From Gibbula magus (Eukaryota; Mollusca; Gastropoda; Trochida; Trochidae), in NCBI GenBank assembly GCA_936450465.1, contig OW388297.1, positions 63,858,063 through 63,922,062 on the forward strand: 64,000 nt of DNA, given 5' to 3'. The translations under genes were made by a program, and so were the position numbers. This document shows, one piece after another, positions 46,634 to 58,000 of the stretch. The notes under the pieces are model-generated. The model was not told where the DNA came from and did not search any database. It saw nothing but the letters and a program-made list of their open reading frames with translations. Within the stretch, counting starts at the first letter, position 1. Each line of letters starts with the position of its first letter.

Positions 46634-47391
46634 AGGTGCTGAAACACGTTTTTTGCAAATTATGTTTTCTTAAATTTGCCATTTATTATTAAAGTTTACA
46701 CAATATATTGGTACCATAATTGGTAAAACATGACACGACTCGATAAACCGTATCCATAGAAAACTGTTATCCGTATTCGAAGAAAATGTTGCGACGTATG
46801 ATGCGACAGTGGCGTGGAACTCTTCAGTGTGAGAGGTAGATTTGTAGGTTTGAATGTTTAGACAGCAAGATGGTTGACCATTCCATCGTATTACCACATT
46901 TAAAGGGCAGTAGCACGTTTTTCGCAAATTTTATTTTTCCCCATTCCCATTTATAATGATAGTTTATGTCATATATAAACACTTTAGAGGGTTAAACATC
47001 TTATTACACAAACCAAGTATTCATAGTGGTAATAAAGGTGTTGCGTAAAAAGCAAAAATTGCATGGCGGTCATTTTATTGTGAACACAATTTATTATTAT
47101 GAATGTCAAAAACGATTCCCGTGGCTTTACGGAACCTTGGACACTAATTTTTAACTTGATTTTCCGAAGAGAGAAGGGTGTTTTACTATTGGTGACATTA
47201 TTTTTCAAATACATTTCATCGACTTATTTCAGCGAAAGAACGTGCTACTGCCTCTTTAAAACTCTACTCTGCTCCATCAATCATTTTAGAACTCTATTTA
47301 TCGATTCATGAGTATTATTTAGCCATTGGTATAACACAATATTTTTTGCGAAAGCGTTTTATTTCAGTAAGAAAATCGTGCTACAGCGCCT
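46634..47391 (-). mobile_element. TTAA-flanked MITE family B, copy 2, interrupted by family A
   Basis: Outer TTAA at 46630-46633 and 47392-47395. Ends are AGGTGCTGAAACACG and CGTGCTACAGCGCCT, reversed relative to 45631-46140. Flanks of the inner insertion match consecutive segments of copy 1: GACCATTCCATCGT on one side, ACTCTACTCTG on the other, adjacent in copy 1 as GACCATTCTATCAT then GCTCTACTCTG. Some internal sequence present in copy 1 after that point is missing. Confidence 0.9.
46904..47255 (-). mobile_element. TTAA-flanked MITE family A, copy 7 (inside family B)
   Basis: The element is 352 bp between TTAA at 46900-46903 and 47256-47259. Ends are AGGGCAGTAGCACG and CGTGCTACTGCCTCT. It was inserted into family B copy 2 after that element was in place. 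Confidence 0.92.
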
Positions 47392-47395
47392 TTAA

Positions 47396-49965
47396 AGGGT
47401 TCTTTACAAACAACATTTTGATATAACTTCCATTTTCATTGAAATTATCTTGCTTGCTTTTGCCATCTTATAATTAATTATATTATTTTTCAATGAAATA
47501 ATTGCGTAAATGTTAAAGAACGGTATTAACGACCCTCTTAGCCCTAAAAGAATTTCTTGAGTTCATTTGTTTTGGTTTCGTAGCAACCAAGTTGCATTAC
47601 ACATAACTGAATACTGATTGTAATCATACTGTTCCTTATACAAAAACAACGAGGTTTTAACAGAAGACGTCCGACACAGACATCTTGTATATGGACGACT
47701 CTGAACATTAGGCGGAATGTTATAATGTATAGTGGGGATACTTCATTCAATACTTTTTTCAAATATATTTGTTTCAAATCTAAAATACTTCCGGACGACT
47801 CATTAGAGTTCTGAAAGTTGTTGGATTGTTTTATATTCACTGTTCAATAACAAGACGTTCTCGGCATTGAAAACAAGTAACTGACCTTAAGAAAAGTTGA
47901 AAAAAGTAATTGTCATTACCGTTCCTAAGTGAATCGTTAGCTTCACATTTTGATCTCATTGAGGACAGTTGGAGATGTTTGCAGGCACAACAAAATCCAC
48001 TTCACTCGCCCAGTTTAGTAACTATTTCAATCGGAACCTTCTTTCATGAGCTACAACACCTTGGATGGATACAGCCTACTTAAAACTTTCACCTCTGCAA
48101 TCGCACACAGTCGGTTTTTGTTGCTTTTAGCTGTCGTTTTCTGTGACATAGTTGGCAGGTGGTGGCCATCTTGGACTGATTTCAGGGGATGCTGGTTGCA
48201 ATTGAAACCGTCTTAGATCCCCTCCTACCGACTGTAATAAAATTTCCGGGAATAGGAAGGGATGGCGGTGTAACCTTTTCGTTGAATGAGCCGAGCTAGG
48301 GTTATGTTGAAACACAATCAAGCGGCGTGTATTCTCGTTTCCTTGGCTTGAACCCTGGCCAGTTCAGTTCAAAATGTTTCCAACACCCAAAGTACTTTGA
48401 AATTAAAAGGTGCTGGATTTAGCATCCGTTTTGCTGCCAAACATTTGAAGTAGGGGTTATAGGTAGGAAATAAATGTGAATCTAATCCATTAGGTATGAA
48501 ATTGTGTTCAGTGTAAAGGGTCGTTTCAAAAGTCGAGCTTCCGAATTCTGGTGTTTGAAGAGAATGGAATTGCTACTTTGGCTTCTTGAGGAATTTTCTT
48601 TATAACTTTTGTCATGAAATTTTTGGAAACTGATTTTTGAAGACTTTGACTTGTTAAACAACACAAGTTAAAACAGTGAATGAATATTTTGTTTGAATGT
48701 TTGTACTTGAAAGAATGAATGTTTAAACTGCTGAGTGCGTTTAGAATGAATTGAATGAAACCTGAAATAACAGCGTGTCGCAAACTCGACGTGATGAAAC
48801 TGATACGTGTTTCTTGAACAACGTGTTGAATCAAGAAAGTCAACACTCTCAGCTATTACTTACTGTGATAATGTGATAAAGAAGGCGTGAAGAGAGAAAC
48901 AAACGTTTTACTGAACTTCGGATGACTTCGTTATTGGTGTAGTAAAATAAAAACTACATATATACATCAATATCGATCAAGTGTTATGTAATACCATACT
49001 GTAGACCTGTCGATCTTAACTTATTTAGTTCGCGTACGACCACGGGTGCTCTTTGAGAAGGATTCTCATTTACCATCTACATAATGATATATATGTGTTA
49101 TACGTTAGGGCATATCGCTTATTAATTAACCATCAATTTATGGCTCTTGAGCAATATTTACTGTCTAGACGAACTATTCAGCTGAGGAGTTAGCATCTGA
49201 GCCAATAACAGTAATACTGGGCTGTCAGACATCGTTTTGACAGTAGATTTAGCTCACTGGCCTGTCATGAAGTGACGACATCGCTATCATCTCACAATCT
49301 GATGACATCACACTTTAATATGATGCCATTCAGTTTACGATGTCACAATTTTAATGCTATAAACTCACTGTTCAGCTTTTCCATTGGCTGGCATCTTCAA
49401 TGATGAACATTTTCTTTGACAACCAAAAGATGAATATTTTGGTTGATAAATAGAATCCCACCCTCGTGTTTTCTGATATCCAGTTATTATATCAACACTC
49501 GTTGATAAAAATGAACCAAAAACAAAAACGTGTATCGAAGCGTCGTCCTGCTAGAATAAAGAAGTTGTTTATCCGTAACAGAATGTTCTTTGTAAATGAT
49601 TTGACTTTCAACTTCGTAAATTCCACCCAAATGCGAATGTTTAACATGATCACAGTTCATTTCGAACATAGTGCTTAATTGGGTGGGTATTTGAATGAAT
49701 AAAACACACATGCACAAACGAACCCAATAATTTAATTTCCACAAAATGTCCCCGTATTGTTCCTTTGATAGAAGCATTTTCGAAGTTTTAAAAACTAAGG
49801 AAACACGGGTTCTAGTGATAATCAACATATTTAATTGGACCGAATGTGACTTTGTGAATGTGGTGTAGATTGGAGTGAGTATATATACATAACACAGTGA
49901 TAGCATACATTCACATACAGGATAATCCACTGGTTGGACAGTCGACGTTGTTGGAGTTCCATTCG
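47396..49965. other. Intergenic DNA, nothing recognised
   Basis: Several 60-147-codon frames occur on both strands, but none carries a recognisable motif. The longest, 147 codons at 49487-49930 on the minus strand, is low in complexity at its start and overlaps another frame. Confidence 0.45.
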
Positions 49966-49967
49966 TA

Positions 49968-50730
49968 TTTTAATAATAATATTAGTGCATATTTATAAAG
50001 CGCACATATCCACGCTCGAAAGCATGCTCAAGGCGCTAAACATATAATGCTAATAAATAATAATAATAGCCATGCACATTTGAATGTGGTCAGTTCACAC
50101 AAACAGCAATAACATATCCATGTATATAATTGTTGAGATTGTGAAAGTCCTTATGTACCAAAAAAAACTGAACAAAAAGATAGGCTTTTAGACTTGATTT
50201 GAATGATTCAAATGTTGGAGATAGTTTCAGATTTTTGGGAAGAAAGTTCCACATGTTAGGAGCAAAATGCTCAAAACATCTCTGACCAAAGCACTTGAGG
50301 TTACACTTCGGCACTGTCAATAGATTCTGATGTTGTGATCTAAGCTCCCGTGCTGGGACATAGGCTGATATCAACTCTGATATGTATGCAGGCGATTGAT
50401 CATGCAGAGATTTATGCATTAGACATACAATTTTGAGTTGAATCCTTGCTTTTATTGGAAGACAGTGAAGATGTTAAAGGATAGGAGTAATGTGCGATCC
50501 CTTAGATGTAAGAGTCACGATTCGCGCTGCTGTATTTTGTACCTTTTGAAGTTTGTCAAGGAGAATATCCGGGAGTCCGACATAAAGACTGTTACAGTAG
50601 TCGAGTCTACTCAGTACCAGACATCTGGCTAGACAATGTGCAGCTTCCATGGTGATCAAAGGACGAATATTTCCAATCACTCGTAAGTTCAAGTAGCATA
50701 TTTTGCAGACATTGTTAATCTGAGCTTTAA
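49968..50730 (-). pseudogene. CR1/L2-type LINE, 5'-truncated, one in-frame stop
   Basis: From about 50727 leftwards: AQINNVCKICYLNLRVIGN, then LSRLDYCNSLYVGLPD and LLDKLQKVQNTAARIVTLTS, then a TAA stop at 50474-50476 where family members have LKQLHWLP. In the same frame follow HLHCLPIKARIQLKIVCLMH, SPAYISELISAYVPARELRS and MWNFLPKNLKLSPTFESFKS, with the natural stop near 50089. The 3' tail holds GCGCCTTGAGCATGCTTTCG, GCGCTTTATAAATATGCAC and an ATT-repeat end. Apart from the one nonsense codon the frame is intact over 200 codons, so the copy is fairly recent. Confidence 0.88.
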
Positions 50731-51093
50731 GGAGACATAAAAATGAAAAAAATTATATATACCCCCTTATCGCCATGCTTGTCATCTCAGTTCATCTCTG
50801 TTGGGGAAAGTAGTACAAAAGGCCTTCAAAAGTTTTACATTTTAGTTTTAATGCAGGCAATAATATGATTGTTCCCATTCTTAAGATATAAAACAAGTAT
50901 ACCACTAACAACATTGAATTCATACGGGTGCTGTTTGTACATCTTGAAGATTTATACATTATATAAATATTACATGGGTGTATATTGTTGAACGAAGTGC
51001 GATATTCCATGCCTTATTGTACAGCCTTCACTTGTATCAGGGCACTCTAATAAGAGACTCTTTGCGCAATCCATATAGAGTCCCTTGTTGTAT

Positions 51094-51290
51094 CACAGGT
51101 GAAGTTTGGCGCAAATATGTTGCGCAACAGAGATGAACGACCACTTTTCCCTACGTGCGAACGAAGTGACCAACGACCACTTTTCCCTACGTTCGAACGA
51201 AGTGAGCAAAGTGCTCACTTCGTTCGCACGTAGGGAAAAGTGGTCGTTCATCTCTGTTGCGCAACATATTTGTGCTTAACTTCACCTGTG
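51094..51290. mobile_element. Foldback element with about 80 bp arms
   Basis: CACAGGTGAAGTT at the left and AACTTCACCTGTG at the right start a long, almost exact inverted repeat containing TATGTTGCGCAACAGAGATG and CGACCACTTTTCCCTACG words. The left arm has a partial second copy of the inner segment (about 51173-51212), making the hairpin asymmetric. GTTGTAT occurs on both flanks (51087-51093 and 51291-51297), a likely 7 bp, perhaps originally 8 bp, target duplication. The superfamily is uncertain; hAT is possible. Confidence 0.8.
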
Positions 51291-51297
51291 GTTGTAT

Positions 51298-52710
51298 ACA
51301 GCAAACTTGAAAAAATAATGACCTCAATTATGTCCATTTCTTTATTCTTTTACGATCATCTGCTTTATATTTACAAGACTAAATCGGTAATTTATCAGTG
51401 ATACTTATTGACCATTTAGCCTTCAAAAACAAGTGAAAAAGAATTAACAATGGGTCTTTAACTTTGATACAGCCATTGTGGTTGTCATTGTTTGGCTACT
51501 TTGATTCCAGAATTCATGCCATACACCAGAAGTTCCTGAGTGTCTCTGTGTCGCAGACAGCTCGTCTCTGATACAGCCTTAAAGGTATACATGTAAACGT
51601 TACACCCCTTCTCTGTAGCAGACAGGAAGTGGGTGTCTACATCACTGCTATTGTTCTAACACGGGATAATGTCAACAGATTTATTCAAAATTGTGGTTGC
51701 CAAATTTTAACAATCCCAGAGAGAAAATTAGTGTTTCAGCTCTTTAAAAATCAAAACAATGAAAGTGACAGTTTGTCTTAAGATCCTACAAATTAACATA
51801 TTTGAAGATATTTAGGCCTATTTTCAAATGTTTGTAAGTATTCGAATTCATAATAATTTACGATTTGTGTATACAATGGGCTCACTTCGGCAATTTAATC
51901 TCTGTTTATAACGCCACCTTTTTTCTCTATATATGAAATACCCATTCCTCTTGTAAGAACCGTCCTGGCTCTAAGAGACGCTGATCTCTATTAAATGCCG
52001 GGATGTGGTAATCGAGATGGTTGATAGTGAGAACACAGATTCATTTAAAAACAATAAAATATGGAACGTCAATCGCTTCGAAAGTAGTGGTTGACGAAAC
52101 AGAAAGCCTAACATGTAACAGGGCAATTGCAGAACCCATCTAAGCCAAGAAAATCCATCCTATCGCCAAATACGATGACGTATCAGTACGCCGCTAATAC
52201 GCCCCTTTGGACACACAGCATGGGCATATGATTCTCCAAACTTCATAATGACAGAGTTCAAATCCAATCTCAGCCCCTAATATTTGAACATCCGTGGTCG
52301 CCCCTCCCACTAAACCCCCATGAACCTTTGCGTCCGTGTTTAGTCTTCTTAGGGCTGCTAGTGTTTCTACATTAATAATCTATGTGTGACAAAGCTCCTC
52401 TGTATAGGGCCCGACCTTTAATCTCCTGACAAACACCGGACTAGGGCTGGCTGAAGCATCAAACACACTGCTGTATGAAGTGGGGGTAATATTCCAACTG
52501 GGCTCACCGGCATCCGGTCATCGCTTTCATAAATGCCTCGAATTTTGTGAATATGATAAATGTTTTCAATATTTCTAATATAATGAAAATCACAAAATGT
52601 CATGAATATCAAATAATAATATCTCTAGTGTTTCTAGATGCACGAATATAAAAAAAAACAAAAAAACTTGTGATTATGAATAATGTAAATATCACAATTT
52701 TTTTCAAATA
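51298..52710. other. Intergenic DNA, nothing recognised
   Basis: No supported coding frame, RNA or repeat boundary. Confidence 0.45.
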
Positions 52711-52712
52711 CA

Positions 52713-52790
52713 GTCAGGCCTCGATAATCTGAACGCTTCCGTTTTTCATTAAAAACGTTCGAATAGTGAAATGTTCGGACTAGTGAAATG
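52713..52790. mobile_element. Terminal fragment of a pogo/Tigger-like transposon
   Basis: CAGTCAGGCCTCGATAATCT follows TA at 52711-52712 and resembles pogo/Tigger ends (CAGT... CTCGATTATCCGAA). A further GTTCGAATAGTGAAATGTTC lies about 45 bp inside. The opposite end was not found. Confidence 0.45.
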
Positions 52791-54540
52791 ACCCAAACAA
52801 GATGGAGTTTCTCCCCAATGAATCTACAGACAGACGAGAACGTATTTAGAATATCAAATGAGTTTGACACACTGAACTTTTATAACTATCACACACAATG
52901 AGAAATTTCAATTTATTACAATCACAAACTACTGACACACAAAGTAAGACATTACAATTGATTAAAATGACAAACTACTGAAACGCTCAACGCTTAATGT
53001 TCTCTATATCACAGATATGTAAAAAATATTACATATCGTAAATATCCTGTAATAAATATCACTTATATTTTGAAAACATCTCTTCGTGTACATGTCTTCA
53101 AGATTGACTATGATAACATATTTTTGTAACAACTTTCTTTAATGATATCAATATATTTGAATACGTCTTCAACACATTTCCTCTCAAATTGTTACTAATC
53201 GTGGTCAATTTGATATTCTTTATTGAAAATATGTATCTTTCTGAAATTAAATATTAAAATTGTTTGCACATTTTAATAGTTAAACGTGTAATATCTTCCG
53301 AATTCGGCAACTGGAATCATATATATATATATATATATATACATGCTTTTGGATTTCATTTGATGCAGGTCTTGATGACCGTGGGTATTTTACGAATGCT
53401 TCAAATATTATTGAAACTGGTTCAGCGTAAATTCCCATACACAGGTTGTTGAAGCCCCGAAGCCAAAGGCGGACACAGCTTTTTGAGAAAGAGAGGGTGT
53501 ACATTGTCATGTCTCCAAACTTCTCCAGCCTAACTTTACATTCTGAAAAGTTTCGTATTTATACATTTTTGGAATCCTCTATCTTGAAAAGGAGGGTGCA
53601 ATATTGTTTTTATTAAAGTTTCAATTATCATTTTTTTTAAATTTCTATTGACTTCTGAAAACTGAGCGACATCTTAGAAGTTCGACGTTGATAACAATGC
53701 TTTAATTTGGTAATATCATTCAGTTTCCTCAGAGATTCTATTATGTAGATCAAATCATTAGTTGTATGTGTTTGTTTAAAATGGAATTGACGCAATGTTC
53801 AGAATATGCATGCGATGTGTCGATAAAGTTTATTTTACGTTGAATATGTTTGGGGATGTTCATCGAGTTATTTTATGTAGAGAATATGGACCATAGTTAC
53901 ATAGATATATATACTTTTATATTGTGTAAGATTTCAGCAGCTATACTGTGAATGGCCGGCGTTATTTGGATAGCACGGCATATCAAGAACTTTTCAATAA
54001 CTAATGTTTGCGTGTTCAGTATATGGACAACGTTTATAATTAAAAAACTATTCGTTGAACAAAAGAAGAATAGCTTTTTATGAAAGACATTTACATAAAG
54101 ACGTTTAGTTCTTTTAAACTTCATAATTCATTTTATTGTAGATTCCTGTAGGTTTAAACATAGATTCTTGGTCTGACGTTTGAATTCCTGTATGAATGTT
54201 ATGTTAAGAAAAACCTTTTTAGATCAAACCCCTTGTAAGATAATGTCATTCCATTTCTTTCTGAATCCTTGGGGTGTATGTTACAAAAGCTATAATTAGT
54301 GCGTTTGTTTAACATCCACAGAACCTTCATCAACCCAAGTATCTGTGTTTGCTGCTTGGTGAACAGCAACTTCCCTCCAAATCATAGCTACTTAAACTTG
54401 CTGCATTTCTTCAACATTTCTGTGCTAGTAGCCTGCTGCACTTGAACTCCATACTGGGCTCTTCTACGCAAGCACAGAGAAGTTAAGCAATTGCAGCATG
54501 GTTTAAACAAGTAGTTGTCGCTAAGGTGACATGATCCCCC
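52791..54540. other. Intergenic AT-rich DNA with a short TA microsatellite
   Basis: A TA run lies at about 53319-53341. No gene is supported. Confidence 0.5.
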
Positions 54541-54965
54541 ACTGCAAATTAATAATGTCAGGATCAGCAAAATCGACTGGGTCCTGAATTTTCCCTAATA
54601 AAACACTGGTGAAAGATAATGATGAGAATCCAATGAACAGTTCTTGTGATATCGATTCCACTGACAAGCTTAACATGTCGACGAACTCAAAGTTCTGCTG
54701 TGACCTTGAGAATAACGTCAGGTCACCAAAATCTAAACAGCCCTTTGTCTTTGAAGAGAATATCCTGTGGACAAGAGTAAAATGACAAAGTATCGTTGTG
54801 ACCTTGAAATGAAGGTCAAGGTCATAAACCTCTGTAGGATGATGAACCCATATGCAAAATATGAAAAGAATCCAGTGAATAGCATTTGAGTTATTCCAAT
54901 TCATAGGGACGTACATACGGACGGATACAGCCGAAATACAGTATACGCGCGGCGGGGGATAATTA
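54541..54965. repeat. Interspersed repeat with GTGACCTTGA/AAGGTCA words
   Basis: Contains CTGTGACCTTGAGAATAACG, GTGACCTTGAAATGAAGGTC and AAGGTCAAGGTCA, then near the right end CGTACATACGGACGGATACA. I associate this combination with a repeat common in mollusc genomes. The minus-strand 229-codon frame covering it (54521-55210) runs from this repeat into the satellite and is not accepted as a gene. Confidence 0.5.
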
Positions 54966-55082
54966 GCTAGTGATGGAAAGTGGTGCCAGTTAAGATTTGT
55001 AGGGAAGTTGGATGAACAGAGGCCGATGTTCATTACAGTTGCTTGCCTAGAAGGAGTATACCCATCCAATACCAAACTGTGT

Positions 55083-58000
55083 CCATTTTTGGTGAACTGA
55101 GCTATGTACAGAACCATTGTTGGTGAACTGAGCAATGTACAGAACCATTGTTGGTCAACTGAGCAATGTACAGAACCATTATTGGTCAACTGAGCAATGT
55201 ACAGAACCATTGTTGGTCAACTGAGCAATGTACAGAACCATTGTTGGTCAACTGAGCAATGTACAGAACCATTGTTGGTCAACTGAGCAATGTACAGAAC
55301 CATTGTTGGTCAACTGAGCAATATACAGAACCATTGTTGGTCAACTGAGCAATGTACAGAACCATTGTTGGTGAACTGAGCAATGTACAGAACCATTATT
55401 GGTCAACTGAGCAATGTACAGAACCATTGTTGGTCAACTGAGCAATGTACAGAACCATTGTTGGTGAACTGAGCAATGTACAGAACCATTATTGGTCAAC
55501 TGAGCAATGTACAGAACCATTGTTGGTCAACTGAGCAATGTACAGAACCATTGTTGGTCAACTGAGCAATGTAAAGAACCATTGTTGGTCAACTGAGCAA
55601 TATACAGAACCATTGTTGGTCAACTGAGCAATATACAGAACCATTGTTGGTCAACTGAGCAATGTACAGAACCATTATTGGTCAACTGAGCAATGTACAG
55701 AACCATTGTTGGTCAACTGAGCAATGTACAGAACCATTGTTGGTCAACTGAGCAATGTACAGAACCATTGATGGTCAACTGAGCAATGTACAGAACCACT
55801 GTTGGTGAACTGAGCAATGTACACAACCATTATTGGTCAACTGAGCAATGTACAGAACCATTATTGGTCAACTGAGCAATGTACAGAACCATTGTTGGTC
55901 AACTGACCAATATACAGAACCATTGTTGGTCAACTGAGCAATGTACAGAACCATTGTTGGTCAACTGAGCAATGTACAGAACCATTGTTGGTCAACTGAG
56001 CAATATACAGAACCATTGTTGGTCAACTGAGCAATGTACAGAACCATTGTTGGTGAACTGAGCAATGTACAGAACCATTATTGGTCAACTGAGCAATGTA
56101 CAGAACCATTGTTGGTCAACTGAGCAATGTACAGAACCATTGTTGGTCAATTGAGCAATGTACAGAACCATTGTTGGTCAACTGAGCAATGTACAGAACC
56201 ATTGTTGGTCAACTGAGCAATGTACAGAACCATTGTTGGTGAACTGAGCAATGTACAGAACCATTGTTGGTCAACTGACCAATATACAGAACCATTGTTG
56301 GTCAACTGAGCAATGTACAGAACCATTGCTGGTCAACTGAGCAATGTACAGAACCATTGTTGGTCAACTGACCAATGTACAGAACCATTGTTGGTGAACT
56401 GAGCAATGTACAGAACCATTGTGGGTGAACTGAGCAATGTACAGAACCATTGTTGGTCAACTGAGCAATGTACAGAACCATTATTGGTCAACTGAGCAAT
56501 GTACAGAACCATTGTTGGTCAACTGAGCAATGTACAGAACCATTATTGGTCAACTGAGCAATGTACAGAACCATTGTTGGTCAACTGAGCAATGTACAGA
56601 ACCATTGTTGGTGAACTGAGCAATGTACAGAACCATTGTTGGTCAACTGAGCAAGGTACAGAACCATTGTTGGTCAACTGACCAATATACAGAACCATTG
56701 TTGGTCAACTGAGCAATGTACAGAACCATTGTTGGTCAACTGAGCAATGTACAGAACCATTGTTGGTCAACTGAGCAATATACAGAACCATTGTTGGTCA
56801 ACTGAGCAATGAACAGAACCATTGTTGGTGAACTGAGCAATGTACAGAACCATTATTGGTCAACTGAGCAATGTACAGAACCATTGTTGGTCAACTGAGC
56901 AATGTACAGAACCATTGTTGGTCAATTGAGCAATGTACAGAACCATTATTGGTCAACTGAGCAATGTACAGAACCATTGTTGGTCAACTGAGCAATGTAC
57001 AGAACCATTGTTGGTCAACTGAGCAATGTACAGAACCATTGTTGGTGAACTGAGCAATGTACAGAACCATTGTTGGTCAACTGACCAATATACAGAACCA
57101 TTGTTGGTCAACTGAGCAATGTACAGAACCATTGCTGGTCAACTGAGCAATGTACAGAACCATTGTTGGTCAACTGACCAATGTACAGAACCATTGTTGG
57201 TGAACTGAGCAATGTACAGAACCATTGTGGGTGAACTGAGCAATGTACAGAACCATTGTTGGTCAACTGAGCAATGTACAGAACCATTATTGGTCAACTG
57301 AGCAATGTACAGAACCATTGTTGGTCAACTGAGCAATGTACAGAACCATTGTTGGTCAACTGAGCAATGTACAGAACCATTGTTGGTGAACTGAGCAATG
57401 TACAGAACCATTTTTGGTGAACTGAGCAATGTACAGAACCATTGTTGGTCAACTGAGCAATGTACAGAACCATTATTGGTCAACTGACCAATGTACAGAA
57501 CCATTGTTGGTCAACTGAGCAATGTACAGAACCATTATTGGTCAACTGAGCAATGTAAAGAACCATTGTTGGTCAACTGAGCAATGTACAGAACCATTGT
57601 TGGTCAACTGAGCAATGTACAGAACCATTATTGGTCAACTGAGCAATGTACAGAACCATTGTTGGTGAACTGAGCAATGTACAGAACCATTGTTGGTCAA
57701 CTGAGCAATGTACAGAACCATTGTTGGTGAACTGAGCAATGTACAGAACCATTGTTGGTCAACTGAGCAATGTACAGAACCATTATTGGTCAACTGAGCA
57801 ATGTACAGAACCATTATTGGTCAACTGAGCAATGTACAGAACCATTATTGGTCAACTGAGCAATGTACAGAGGTCAACTGAGCAATGTACAGAACCATTG
57901 TTGGTGAACTGAGCAATGTACAGAACCATTGTTGGTGAACTGAGCAATGTACATAACCATTGTTGGTCAACTGACCAATGTACAGAACCATTGTTGGTGA

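Noticed and set aside
54521..55210. 229-codon minus-strand frame as a gene
   Set aside because: It begins in the satellite and continues into an interspersed repeat; no domain is recognisable.
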